From positions 204,176 through 268,175 of the forward strand of contig NZ_JOBF01000016.1 in assembly GCF_000718635.1 (NCBI RefSeq): 64,000 nucleotides of DNA, given 5' to 3'. The DNA is from Streptomyces varsoviensis (lineage in GTDB: Bacteria > Actinomycetota > Actinomycetes > Streptomycetales > Streptomycetaceae). Shown here in pieces: positions 1 through 8,266 of the stretch (positions are counted from its first letter, which is position 1; each line of letters opens with the position of its first letter). A model generated the notes under the pieces. It did not search any database. It was not told where the DNA came from and saw only the letters and a program-made list of their open reading frames with translations. Made by a program: the position numbers and the translations under genes.

Positions 1-1424
1 AGCAGCGCCACCCACGCGCCGTGCGTGAACTTCGTCAGCAGCACCACGACCAGGACCAGGCCGGTCAGGAACGCGCCGAAGGTGTTGATCGCGCGGGAGC
101 GGACCATGTGGCGGCGCTTGGCGGGATCGGCCTCGGTCCGCAGGTGGCGGTTCCAGTGCCGCACCATGCCGATCTGGCTGAGGGTGAAGGACACGAAGAC
201 GCCGACGATGTAGAGCTGGATCAGCCGCGTCGAGTCCGCGCCGTAGATGTAGGTGAGCACGGCGGCCGCGCCCGCCAGCAGCACGATGCCGTTGGAGAAC
301 GCGAGGCGGTCGCCCCGCGTGTGCAGTTGGCGCGGCAGGTAGCGGTCCTGGGCGAGGATCGAGCCGAGCAGCGGAAAGCCGTTGTACGCGGTGTTGGCGG
401 CCAGGAACAGCACGAGCGCCGTGGCCGCGGCCAGGATGATGAACAGCAGCGAGCCGTGGCCGAAGACCGCCTCCGCCACCTGCGAGATCACGGGGTTCTG
501 GGTATAGCCGGAGCCCAGCGGCTTCCCGTTGTGCAGCAGGTCGGTGGCGGGGTTCTCGGCCATCCGCACCTTGGTGACCATGGCCAGCGCGATGATGCCG
601 CAGAACATCGTGACGGCGAGGCCGCCCATCAGCGCGAGCGTGGTCGCCGCGTTCTTGCTCTTCGGCTTGCGGAAGGCGGGCACGCCGTTGCTGATCGCCT
701 CGACGCCGGTGAGCGCCGCGCACCCCGAGGAGAAGGCCCGCAGCAGCAGGAAGATCAGGGCGACCCCGGCCAGGCCCTGGTGCTCGGCGTGGATGGTGTA
801 GTCGGCGGTGGGGGCCTTCATGGTGTCGCCGAAGACGAGGCCGCGGACGACGCCCCACAGGATCATGAGGAAGACGCCGCCCACGAAGACGTACGTGGGG
901 ATGGCGAAGAGCTTCCCGGACTCCTTGACGCCGCGCAGGTTCATCACCGTGAGCAGCACGATGACGGTGATCGCGCAGAGCGTCTTGTGCTCGGCGACGA
1001 AGGGGATGGCGGAGCCGAGGTTCTCGATGCCGGAGGCGATGGAGACCGCGACGGTCAGCACGTAGTCGACGAGCAGGGCGCTGGCGACGGTGAGTCCGGC
1101 CTTGGCCCCGAGGTTGGTGGTGGCGACCTCGTAGTCGCCGCCGCCGCTCGGGTAGGCGTGCACGTTCTGCCGGTACGAGGCCACCACCGTGAACATCAGC
1201 ACCACGACCGCGACGGCGATCCACGGGCTGAAGTGGTAGGCCGAGACGCCGGCCACGGAGAGCACGAGGAGCACTTCGCCCGGCGCGTACGCCACGGAGG
1301 ACAGCGGGTCGGAGGCGAAGACGGGGAGCGCGACGCGCTTGGGGAGGAGCGTCTCCCCCAGCTTGTCGCTGCGCAGCGCTCGGCCGATGAGGATCCGTTT
1401 CGGCACGTCGGTCAGTTTGGACAC
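1..1424 (-). CDS. KimA-like APC-superfamily permease (C-terminus cut by window edge)
   Basis: Integral membrane transporter of the amino acid-polyamine-organocation superfamily, most like the KimA (YdaO) potassium/proton symporter branch. The visible 474 codons read as a chain of hydrophobic helices with the family blocks FASDPLSSVAY (residues 36-46), SYRQNVHAYPSGGGDY, LLVDYVLTVAVSIS, ALTGVEAISN and FLAANTAYNGFPLLGS. The Asp and Tyr of the first block, the Asp-Tyr of LLVDY and the Thr/Glu of ALTGVE correspond, as I recall, to residues described around potassium in Bacillus KimA. The GTG at 1424 is chosen because the protein then begins VSKLTDVPKRILIG, as the homologues I remember do; I see no strong ribosome site before it. 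The C-terminal cytoplasmic part lies outside the window. A general amino-acid permease is the alternative, but the nearby trkA and kdp genes favour potassium. Confidence 0.85.
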   Translation of the reverse strand, partial: MSKLTDVPKRILIGRALRSDKLGETLLPKRVALPVFASDPLSSVAYAPGEVLLVLSVAGVSAYHFSPWIAVAVVVLMFTVVASYRQNVHAYPSGGGDYEVATTNLGAKAGLTVASALLVDYVLTVAVSIASGIENLGSAIPFVAEHKTLCAITVIVLLTVMNLRGVKESGKLFAIPTYVFVGGVFLMILWGVVRGLVFGDTMKAPTADYTIHAEHQGLAGVALIFLLLRAFSSGCAALTGVEAISNGVPAFRKPKSKNAATTLALMGGLAVTMFCGIIALAMVTKVRMAENPATDLLHNGKPLGSGYTQNPVISQVAEAVFGHGSLLFIILAAATALVLFLAANTAYNGFPLLGSILAQDRYLPRQLHTRGDRLAFSNGIVLLAGAAAVLTYIYGADSTRLIQLYIVGVFVSFTLSQIGMVRHWNRHLRTEADPAKRRHMVRSRAINTFGAFLTGLVLVVVLLTKFTHGAWVAL

Positions 1425-1729
1425 GCAGAGGATCGTAAGCGCTGGCGATTACGGTCGCCCACCCGCCACCCATGGGCCATCCGGCCCGGTTCGCTTCCGG
1501 TGGCAGCACGGGGTCGCTCGGGGAACCGGGCGATGACCCCCGGGAGCCCCCCGGGGAGCGCTCGTGGGCCTCTCGCGCGCCCCGTACGCCCTGGGTGCGC
1601 CCCTGCCCGTACGCCCGCGAGTCCCCCACCCGTACACCCCGGACGCGCCTTCGCTCGTACGCCCCCGACGCGCACTCCCCGTACGGGCCCGGCCCCCCTG
1701 GCCAGGCCCGTACGTACGATCGCCGAGGC
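1425..1729. repeat. Intergenic GTACG-phased degenerate repeats
   Basis: Spacer between the permease start and the stop of the P450 gene, with no credible gene. Between about 1584 and 1715 the pentamer GTACG (or GTACA) recurs at 1584, 1609, 1632, 1657, 1681 and 1710, so at a period of about 24 bp, in a CCC-rich context. The promoter of the permease should lie at the left end (1425-1480). No clear terminator hairpin for the P450 gene was found. Confidence 0.6.
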
Positions 1730-2977
1730 TCAGGCGGCCACCGTCGCGTGCAAGCGCGCCGGCAGGGTGCGGTGGCCGTTGGAGATGAACGACTCCACCG
1801 GGCGCAGCCCCTCCGGCGGGGTGGCGAGGGCGAGGTCCGGGAAGCGCTCGAAGAGCGCGGGCAGCGCGACCTCGGCCTCCAGCCGGGCGAGCGGCGCGCC
1901 GAGGCAGAAGTGGACGCCGTGGCCGAAGGCGAGGTGGTCCTTGTCGGCGCGGGTGAGGTCGAAGCGGTCGGCGTCCGCGCCGTGCTGCCCGGGGTCGCGG
2001 CCGGCCGCGGCGTAGGCGGCGATGATCGCGTCGCCCTTGCGGAGGGTGATGCCGCCGTCGAGTTCGATGTCCTCGACGGCGTAGCGCAGCGGCAGGTTGG
2101 CGACGGGCGCCTCGACGCGCAGCGCCTCCTCGATCACGTCGCCCCAGTCGGCCTTGCCGTCGCGGACGAGGGCGAGCTGGTCGGGGTGGGTGAGCAGCAG
2201 GTGGATGGCGTTGTCGAGGAGGTTGACGGTGGTCTCGTGGCCGGCGCCGACGACGAGCAACAGGGTGTCGACGAGCTCCTGCTCGCTGAGGCCCGCGCCG
2301 TCGTTCTCGTCGCGCGCGGAGATCAGCACGCTCGTCATGTCCTCGCCGGGGTGCTCGCGCTTGTGGGCCACGAGGGCGCCGAGGATCTCGTAGATACGGG
2401 CGTACGTGGCGGTGACCTCGGCCGCGTCGGCGGAGGTGTGGAAGATGGAGTCGACGCACTCGCGCAGGCCGTCGCGGGTGGCCTCGTCCTCGATGCCGAA
2501 GAGGTCGCAGATCACCTGGATCGGGATGGGGTAGGCGTAGCCCTCGCGGAGGTCCACGGTCTCGCCGTGCGGGGCCGCGGCGAGGCGGTCGAGGAGGCCG
2601 CCGGCGATCTCCTCGACGCGGGGGCGCAGGGCGGCCATGCGGCGGGCGGTGAACGCCTTGGCGATCAGGCCGCGCAGCCGCCGGTGGTCGCTGCCGTAGG
2701 CGGTGAACATGTTCCGCACCGCGACCCAGGTGAACAGCGGCCACTCGGGGGATATCTCACCGTTGATCCACGCGGGCCAGTGCTGCCGGGGGTCCTTGGA
2801 GATCCGCGGGTCGGTGAGGAGCTGCTTGAGCACGGCGGGGCTGCTCACCGCCCACGCCACCACGCCGTCAGGGAGCTCCACACGCGCCGCGGGCCCCTGC
2901 TCGCGGATTCGGGCGGCCTCGGCGTGGATGTCGCGGCCGGCGGGGTCGATTGCGACTGGGCAGGTCTGACGTTCCAT
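1730..2977 (-). CDS. Cytochrome P450, CYP154-like
   Basis: Soluble heme monooxygenase of 415 residues, last gene of the conservon operon. It has all P450 signatures: I-helix VVGAGHETTVNLL, K-helix EEALR (the EXXR pair), and heme loop FGHGVHFCLG with the cysteine ligand at residue 358. The sequence resembles the CYP154 family, which in Streptomyces often sits beside a CYP157 gene in conservons. The ATG at 2977 is preceded by CCTGGAGATACCCG, a good ribosome site, whereas the longer frame upstream lies inside the preceding P450 gene. It overlaps the 3' end of that gene by 133 bases. The substrate cannot be deduced; CYP154 enzymes act on macrolides, steroids and other hydrophobic molecules. Electron partners are not encoded nearby. 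Confidence 0.93.
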   Translation of the reverse strand: MERQTCPVAIDPAGRDIHAEAARIREQGPAARVELPDGVVAWAVSSPAVLKQLLTDPRISKDPRQHWPAWINGEISPEWPLFTWVAVRNMFTAYGSDHRRLRGLIAKAFTARRMAALRPRVEEIAGGLLDRLAAAPHGETVDLREGYAYPIPIQVICDLFGIEDEATRDGLRECVDSIFHTSADAAEVTATYARIYEILGALVAHKREHPGEDMTSVLISARDENDGAGLSEQELVDTLLLVVGAGHETTVNLLDNAIHLLLTHPDQLALVRDGKADWGDVIEEALRVEAPVANLPLRYAVEDIELDGGITLRKGDAIIAAYAAAGRDPGQHGADADRFDLTRADKDHLAFGHGVHFCLGAPLARLEAEVALPALFERFPDLALATPPEGLRPVESFISNGHRTLPARLHATVAA

Positions 2978-4296
2978 CGGGTATCTCCAGGTGTCTCGTC
3001 GAACTGGTCGCGTACCGGGGCGGGCATCGGCGCCGGTACCGGGGGAAAGCGGGCGGGGAGCGCGGTGAGGGCGCGGTGGAAGGGGCCGGGCCGCCAGACG
3101 AGCCGGTCGGCGGGGACGGCGAGTTCGAGGTCGGGGACGCGGTCGAGAAGCTTCTCGACGGCGACGGCGGCGATCAGCCGGGCGGAGTCCTTGGCCGGGC
3201 AGGTGTGCGGGCCGGCGCTCCACGCGAGGTGGGCGCGGTTGCCGCCGCGCTGCTCGGAGACGAGGGCCGGGTCGTTGTTGGCGGCGGCGTAGCTGATCAC
3301 GACGGGCTCGCCCGCGCGCAGCCGGACGCCGCCGAAGTCGAGGTCGTGCACGGGGTAGTGGACGCCGTAGTTGGCCATCGGCGGGTCGAGCCAGAGCACC
3401 TCGTCGAGGGCGTCCTCCACGGGCATGGCGCCGCCGGAGAGGTCGCCCGCGAACCGGTCGTCGGAGAGCAGCAGCCGCAGCGCGTTGGCGATGAGGTTCT
3501 GCTGCGGCTCGGTGCCCGCGCCCATCAGCACGACGAGCTGGTGGATCATCTCCTCGTCGCCGAGGTTGGCGGGGTGGGCCAGCAGCCAGGAGGTGACGTC
3601 CGCGCCGGGCTGCTCGCGCTTGAGGCCGATGAGTTCGATGAAGCTCTGGGTGGCCTGGGCGTTGGCGCGCTCGGCGTCGACGCCGTCGAAGATCGCGGAC
3701 ATGGCGCCGACAAGCCGCTCGCCGAGGGCGGGCGGGCAGCCGAAGAGCTGGTTGAAGACGAGCAGCGGCAGGACCTTGGCGTACGAGCCGAGGAGGTCGG
3801 CCTCCCCGTACGGGGCGAACCGGTCGATGAGCGTGTCGGCGCTGCGCTCGACGTAGCCGCGCAGGGCGGCGGGGTCGACGCGGCCGAGGCTGTCGGTGAC
3901 GGCCTGGCGGAGCCGCCGGTGGGCCTCGCCGTCGGAGAAGAGGCAGTTCGGCCGGTAGCCCATCATCGGCACGACGGGGTTGTCGGGGGCGACCCGGCCG
4001 TCGGCGAGGGCGCGCCAGCGGCGGGCGTCCTTGGCGAACTTCTCGGGGCTGCGCAGGACTTCGAGGGCGGCGCGGTAGTCGGTGACGAGGGTGGCGTGCA
4101 CCCCGGGCGACAGCTCCACGGGGGCGGTCGGCCCGTACCGGCGCAGCCGCTCGTAGACGGCGGACGGGTCGGCGGCGAAGTCGGGCCCGTACATCGGGGT
4201 GGGGCGCGGCTGGGCGAGCCCGGGGAGCGGGCCGGCGCCGGTATGGGCGGGGCAGCCCGGCGGCGGGGTGGCGCCGGTCTCGGGGCTGTAGGTCAC
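2845..4296 (-). CDS. Cytochrome P450, CYP157-like, lacking the EXXR motif
   Basis: P450 of 483 residues, starting ATGA-coupled (4293-4296) to the GTPase gene cvnD. The K-helix reads E299-V-L-W302 where P450s carry E-x-x-R, so the otherwise near-invariant arginine is missing. The heme loop is also unusual: WSAGPHTCPA instead of FGxGxHxCxG, keeping only the central Gly, the His and the ligand Cys366. The I-helix has GAGTEPQQNL. Loss of EXXR is the published hallmark of the CYP157 family, so this is a family trait and not decay. After ALTALPARFPPVPAP there is an extra tail of about 65 residues, rich in Pro, Ser and Arg, that reads through the start of the next P450 gene in another frame; this is an unusually long overlap. 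Whether the enzyme is catalytic or supports the CYP154 is unknown. Confidence 0.92.
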   Translation of the reverse strand: MTYSPETGATPPPGCPAHTGAGPLPGLAQPRPTPMYGPDFAADPSAVYERLRRYGPTAPVELSPGVHATLVTDYRAALEVLRSPEKFAKDARRWRALADGRVAPDNPVVPMMGYRPNCLFSDGEAHRRLRQAVTDSLGRVDPAALRGYVERSADTLIDRFAPYGEADLLGSYAKVLPLLVFNQLFGCPPALGERLVGAMSAIFDGVDAERANAQATQSFIELIGLKREQPGADVTSWLLAHPANLGDEEMIHQLVVLMGAGTEPQQNLIANALRLLLSDDRFAGDLSGGAMPVEDALDEVLWLDPPMANYGVHYPVHDLDFGGVRLRAGEPVVISYAAANNDPALVSEQRGGNRAHLAWSAGPHTCPAKDSARLIAAVAVEKLLDRVPDLELAVPADRLVWRPGPFHRALTALPARFPPVPAPMPAPVRDQFDETPGDTRWNVRPAQSQSTPPAATSTPRPPESASRGPRRVWSSLTAWWRGR

Positions 4297-4895
4297 GCGT
4301 ACTCCTGGGCGGTACGGGTCTGGAGGTATTCGACGAGGGAGATCAGCGCGCGGGTGGAGGAGACCCGGTCCCGGGCGTCGCAGGTGACCAGCGGGGTCTC
4401 CGGGAGCAGGTCGAGGGCCTCGCGGATCTCCTCCTCGGGGTGCACGGGCGCGCCGTCGAAGTGGTTCACGGCCACGGCGTAGGGCAGGCCGTGCTCTTCC
4501 AGCAGCCCCATGACGTCGAAGGACTGCTCCAGGCGGCGGGTGTCGGCGAGGACGAGCGCGCCGAGGGCGCCGCGGGTCATGTCCTGCCAGAGCCGGGTGA
4601 AGCGTTTCTGCCCGGGCGCGCCGAACAGGTAGAGGACGAGGCTGTCGCTGAGCGTGAGGCGGCCGAAGTCCATGGCGACCGTGGTGGTGGTCTTGGACTC
4701 GGTGCCGGCGAGGTCGTCGAGGTGCGCGCCGGCCTGCGTCATCGTCTCCTCGGTGCGCAGCGGCCGGATCTCGGAGAGGGTGCCGACGAAGGTGGTCTTG
4801 CCGACCGCGAAGTGGCCCACGACCAGGAGTTTCGCGGCGGTGCGGACGCTGTGCCGCAGGTAGACGGCTCCGTCAGAGGCGAGCGCGGAGTCCAT
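4293..4895 (-). CDS. cvnD: Conservon GTPase-like protein CvnD
   Basis: Small Ras-like ATP/GTP-binding protein of 200 residues. The P-loop is GHFAVGKTT (residues 27-35). A switch-II-like YLFGAPGQKRF follows, then VNHFD in place of the NKxD guanine motif. CvnD proteins work with CvnA-C in a membrane-associated signalling complex compared to a eukaryotic G-protein system. The start at 4895 has a near-perfect ribosome site (AGGAGGT, six bases before ATG). A longer reading frame upstream is the coding sequence of cvnC in another frame and was dropped. It overlaps cvnC by 23 bases and the CYP157-like gene by 4. Confidence 0.93.
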   Translation of the reverse strand: MDSALASDGAVYLRHSVRTAAKLLVVGHFAVGKTTFVGTLSEIRPLRTEETMTQAGAHLDDLAGTESKTTTTVAMDFGRLTLSDSLVLYLFGAPGQKRFTRLWQDMTRGALGALVLADTRRLEQSFDVMGLLEEHGLPYAVAVNHFDGAPVHPEEEIREALDLLPETPLVTCDARDRVSSTRALISLVEYLQTRTAQEYA

Positions 4896-5241
4896 CGAGC
4901 ACCTCCTGAAGGAGCTGGGCCTCGGGGAGCTGGGCCGAGGGGATGGGGGACCTGGTGGTGATATGCCCGCTGTCCACGAGGTCACCGAGCAGCACCTTGA
5001 CGACGCTGACGGGCAGCATCAGGTGGCCGGAGACCTCGGCGACGGACAGGGCGCCGCCGAGGCAGAGGTCCATGAGCCTGCGCTTCTCGGGGCTGAGGCC
5101 GCCGAGCGGCCGGTCGCCGTGCGCCATGACCAGCGTGACGAGGTCGAAGGTGTTGCGGGTGGGGTAGGCGCGGCCGTCCGTGACGACGTACGGCCGCACG
5201 AGTCCCCTGTCGCGTCCGGGGTCGCGCCGGGGCGGGGTCAT
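4873..5241 (-). CDS. cvnC: Conservon DUF742 protein CvnC
   Basis: DUF742 family protein of 122 residues, the third component of the conservon. It shows the family core LVRPYVVTDGRAYPTR near the N-terminus, then TFDLVTLV and the winged-helix-like LSVAEVSGHLMLPVSVVKVLL. The ATG at 5241 overlaps the stop of cvnB (ATGA, 5238-5241), so the two should be translationally coupled. No membrane segment or enzyme motif is visible. By family analogy it associates with CvnB and CvnD at the membrane and may act as an adaptor. Confidence 0.92.
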   Translation of the reverse strand: MTPPRRDPGRDRGLVRPYVVTDGRAYPTRNTFDLVTLVMAHGDRPLGGLSPEKRRLMDLCLGGALSVAEVSGHLMLPVSVVKVLLGDLVDSGHITTRSPIPSAQLPEAQLLQEVLDGLRARL

Positions 5242-5666
5242 GCCGGGCTGCCGGTACCCAGCCAGGGGGCGTCCTGCCGGGGCGGACTGGTGAGTTCCTT
5301 GCCGAGCCGGTCGACGAGTTTCTGCATGCGGTAGGTGACGGCCTCCATGTCGACCTCGTCGCCGGCGGACACGGCGAGGTACGCGCCGGGGCCGGCGGCG
5401 ATCAGGAAGACGTAGCCGTGCGCGAACTCGACGAGCGTCTGCCGCCAGGGGCTCTCCTCGCGCGCGCAGAACTCGCTGGTGGAGCGGCTGATCGACTGGA
5501 GTCCGGAGAGGCCGGCGGCCTGCCGCTCGGCCTCGTCGCGGCCGATGCCCTGGGAGTGGGCGCGGAGCATGCCGTCCGCGGAGAGCAGGATCGCGTGCCG
5601 GGCCTCCGGCATCTTCACGACCTCGTCGAGCATCCAGCCCAGCTCGTTGTTCATGTGGTCGTTCAC
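5238..5666 (-). CDS. cvnB: Conservon roadblock/LC7 protein CvnB
   Basis: Roadblock/LC7-domain protein of 142 residues. The conserved stretch runs from GWMLDEVVKMPEARHAILLSADG through IGRDEAERQAAGLSGLQS to the C-terminal VDMEAVTYRMQKLVDRLG. Roadblock proteins are small dimers that regulate small GTPases, here presumably CvnD. The GTG at 5666 overlaps the cvnA stop (GTGA, 5663-5666). An in-frame ATG four codons later (at 5654) is an alternative start. Confidence 0.93.
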   Translation of the reverse strand: MNDHMNNELGWMLDEVVKMPEARHAILLSADGMLRAHSQGIGRDEAERQAAGLSGLQSISRSTSEFCAREESPWRQTLVEFAHGYVFLIAAGPGAYLAVSAGDEVDMEAVTYRMQKLVDRLGKELTSPPRQDAPWLGTGSPA

Positions 5667-7222
5667 GCGTGGGGGTTCCCTTCGTCTTCGGTGGCGTCGG
5701 CGGCGCTGCGGCCGGACCTCGTGCCGCGGGCGAACGCGCCCATGCGGCGGGCGGTCTCCTCCGCGGTCCTCTCCCGCGGGGGCTCCGCGACGGGCGCCTG
5801 GTGGCCGGACTCGTCGTACTGGCCGGGCTCGCTGTGCCGGCCGTGCTCGCTGTACGGGCTGTGCTGGCCGTATCCGGCGGCGGGTCCGTCCTGCCGCTGT
5901 GGCGCGGCCTGCCTGCGGCGCCGCTTGGGCAGGCCGCCCGCGGTGGCGCCGTGCACCGCGCCGGGCCGGTCCGCGTGCGAGGCGTACGGGCCCGGGGGCG
6001 GTGCCTGGGTCTCGTACGGGCCCTGGAGCCGTGCCGGGCTCTCGTACGAACCCTGGGGGGCCGCCGGGCTCTCGTACGAATCCTGGGACGCCGCCGGGCT
6101 CTCATACGGGCCCTGAGGCGCCGCCGGGGCGCCGAGCGGGTCCGCCGCGGGCGCCGGGGCCGGTACGCGCCGGGAGGGGCGCGGCCGCTCGGGCGGCGGG
6201 GCCGCGGCGGCCGGCGCGTCGGCGTCGAGGTGGGTGAGCAGGGCGCTGGGCAGGAAGAGCACCGCCCGGACGCCGCCGTAGGGCGAGCGGGTGTCGACGG
6301 AGACGCTGAAGCCGTAGCGGGCGGCGAGGACGCCGATGACGGCGAAGCCGAACTGCGGCGGGTCGCCGAGCCGCGACACGTCGGGGACGCGCTCGCCGCT
6401 GAGCAGCGCCGTGGCCTGCTGGACCTCCTGGCCGTCCATGCCGACGCCGGCGTCGTCGATGACGACGCACGCGCCGTTGTGCACCGGCTGGAGGCCGACC
6501 TCGACGGTGGTGTTGGGCTGCGAGTGGCGGGCCGCGTTGTCGAGGAGTTCGGCGACGGCCAGCACGACGGGCTCCACGGCGCGGCTGACGACGGCGATGT
6601 CGGCCTGGCTGTGGACCTGGACGCGGCGGTAGTCGCGGATGCGGGACTTCGCGCCGCGCACCACGTCGGTCAGGGCGGACGCGGCGCGCTGGCGGCCGGG
6701 CCAGGAGCCGCAGAGCACGGCGATGGCCTGGGCGCGGCGGCCGAACTGCGAGTTGGCGTGGTCGATCTCCAGCAGGTCGCGGAGCACGTCGGGGTTGTCG
6801 TGCCGGTCCTGCATGTCGGAGATGGAGAGCTGCTGTTCGTGGGCGAGCCCCTGGAGGGCGCGCATCGACGCCTTCAGGGCCGCCTTGGCCGACTGCTCGG
6901 CGCGCGCCTTGGCCTTGTCCCCGGCCTGCCGGAAGAGGTCCAGCACGGTCTGCAGGCTGTGCGCGTACGGGGTGCCGGTGAGCCGCTGGTCGAGCAGGCC
7001 GGGTGGGGGGACCGGCTGGTTGGCGGAGTCCTCGACCGCCCGGAGCCGGACCGTGGCCAGGTGGTGCAGTTCCTCGTCCCGGGCCCGCAGGCTGCTCTCC
7101 AGAGCGGCGGCGCGCTTGCGGACGCCCGCGGTGATCTGCCGTTGCCGGACCAGCAGGACGAGGGTCACCACCAGAGCGGCCGCCAGGCACCAGACCACCG
7201 CCGCCGGTATGTGATCAGTCAT
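5663..7222 (-). CDS. cvnA: Conservon sensor-kinase-like protein CvnA with C-terminal repeats
   Basis: Membrane-anchored histidine-kinase-like protein of 519 residues and first gene of the conservon operon (cvnA-B-C-D, CYP157-like, CYP154-like). One N-terminal membrane helix (AAVVWCLAAALVVTLVLLV) is followed by a coiled region and a HATPase domain with N-box LAVAELLDNAARHS, G1 DDAGVGMD and G2-like FGFAVIGVLAARYG. The ATG at 7222 has GAGG five bases upstream; a TTG one codon earlier is also open. The C-terminal third is disordered and Pro/Ala-rich. Residues about 364-413 form five ten-residue repeats of the type GPYESPAAxQ, encoded by an exact 30-bp period at 5981-6130. A second Tyr/His-rich stretch (YGQHSPYSEHGRHSEPG) follows. 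The signal sensed is unknown. Confidence 0.92.
   Translation of the reverse strand: MTDHIPAAVVWCLAAALVVTLVLLVRQRQITAGVRKRAAALESSLRARDEELHHLATVRLRAVEDSANQPVPPPGLLDQRLTGTPYAHSLQTVLDLFRQAGDKAKARAEQSAKAALKASMRALQGLAHEQQLSISDMQDRHDNPDVLRDLLEIDHANSQFGRRAQAIAVLCGSWPGRQRAASALTDVVRGAKSRIRDYRRVQVHSQADIAVVSRAVEPVVLAVAELLDNAARHSQPNTTVEVGLQPVHNGACVVIDDAGVGMDGQEVQQATALLSGERVPDVSRLGDPPQFGFAVIGVLAARYGFSVSVDTRSPYGGVRAVLFLPSALLTHLDADAPAAAAPPPERPRPSRRVPAPAPAADPLGAPAAPQGPYESPAASQDSYESPAAPQGSYESPARLQGPYETQAPPPGPYASHADRPGAVHGATAGGLPKRRRRQAAPQRQDGPAAGYGQHSPYSEHGRHSEPGQYDESGHQAPVAEPPRERTAEETARRMGAFARGTRSGRSAADATEDEGNPHA
5981..6130 (-). repeat. 30-bp in-frame tandem repeat in cvnA
   Basis: Five degenerate copies of a 30-bp unit built around CTCGTACG(G/A) (plus strand), with the core at 5981, 6011, 6041, 6071 and 6101. 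On the coding strand they give ten-residue peptides such as GPYESPAASQ, DSYESPAAPQ, GSYESPARLQ, GPYETQAPPP and GPYASHADRP. The GTACG core is the same motif that punctuates several intergenic arrays in this window. Confidence 0.8.
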
Positions 7223-7512
7223 CAATTCCTCAGGAGCAAAGGGGACATGAGCATGGGGGGAGACAGGTCGGCGTCCCGGCGTCCGCCCGCGGACGGAACG
7301 CGATGATCATCCTAACCACCCCCGTGACCGTGTGTCCGAGTCTCGTCACAACGTATGGATGGAGGCAGTGGCCGCGATCCCAGGTAGCGTGGTCGCCGAA
7401 ACGGCACGGCCGACCGGCACTGCCCCGTGGTGGCCCCGGCAGGGGCTCGGAAGGATGATGAACGATGGCTGCCCACATCACAGCACTCAGGGAAGGTGCG
7501 AGGTAAGGGCGT
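7223..7512. promoter_or_regulatory. Divergent promoter region cvnA / trkA
   Basis: A 290-bp spacer between cvnA (leftward) and the first trkA gene (rightward). No gene is credible here. It should hold both promoters; I could not assign -10/-35 boxes with confidence. Confidence 0.4.
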
Positions 7513-8181
7513 ATGCACATCGTCATCATGGGCTGCGGCCGCGTGGGATCCGCCCTCGCACAGACCCTTGAGCAGCAGGGCCACACCGTCGCGGTCGTCG
7601 ACCAGGACCCGACGGCGTTCCGGCGGCTCGGCGCCGGCTTCGGCGGCCGTCGGGTGACCGGCGTCGGCTTCGACCAGGACACCCTGCGCGAGGCGGGCAT
7701 CGAGGAGGCCGGCGCCTTCGCCGCGGTCTCCAGCGGCGACAACTCCAACATCATCGCGGCCCGGGTGGCGCGCGAGATGTTCTCCGTCGAGAATGTCGCG
7801 GCCCGCATCTACGACCCCCGGCGCGCCGAGGTCTACCAGCGCCTGGGCATCCCGACCGTGGCCACAGTGCGGTGGACCGCCGACCAGATGCTGCGCCGGC
7901 TGCTGCCGTCCGGCGCGGAGCCGCTGTGGCGGGACCCCAGCGGCGGAGTGCAGCTCGCCGAGGTGCCCACCTCCGACGCGTGGGTCGGCCACAAGGTCAG
8001 CAGGCTCCAGGAGGAGACCGGGGTGCGCGTCGCGTTCATCACCCGGCTGGGCGAGGCGATCCTGCCGACCTCGCAGACGGTCCTCCAGGAGGGCGACCTG
8101 GTGCACGTGATGATGCGCACCGACGAGGTCGGTCAGGTCGAGGCGGCGTTCTCGGACGGGCCCGAGGAGGGCCACCGGTGA
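7513..8181 (+). CDS. trkA: TrkA-family potassium regulator (CeoB-like)
   Basis: Cytoplasmic NAD-binding subunit of 222 residues that gates a potassium transporter. The RCK/TrkA-N Rossmann motif GCGRVGSALAQTLEQQGHTVAVVD is at the very N-terminus, with the acidic Asp that binds NAD ribose. A TrkA-C domain fills the C-terminal half (VGHKVSRLQEETGVRVAFITR ... LQEGDLVHVMM). It is followed after 85 bp by a second trkA gene, the two-gene arrangement known as ceoBC in actinobacteria. No TrkH/TrkG channel is in the window, so the partner may be the KimA-like permease at 1-1424. ATG 7513 gives the canonical N-terminus. Confidence 0.93.
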   Translation: MHIVIMGCGRVGSALAQTLEQQGHTVAVVDQDPTAFRRLGAGFGGRRVTGVGFDQDTLREAGIEEAGAFAAVSSGDNSNIIAARVAREMFSVENVAARIYDPRRAEVYQRLGIPTVATVRWTADQMLRRLLPSGAEPLWRDPSGGVQLAEVPTSDAWVGHKVSRLQEETGVRVAFITRLGEAILPTSQTVLQEGDLVHVMMRTDEVGQVEAAFSDGPEEGHR

Positions 8182-8266
8182 ACGCCGCGCACGACGCGGC
8201 CGCCGGGCCGCAGGCCGCCGGCGCGGGCCAGCGCCGGGCGTGCCCACAAGCGAACGGAGAGGTGCT

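Noticed and set aside
1472..3292. Rightward 606-codon open frame opposite the CYP154-like gene
   Set aside because: Shadow of the P450 gene; no recognisable domain.
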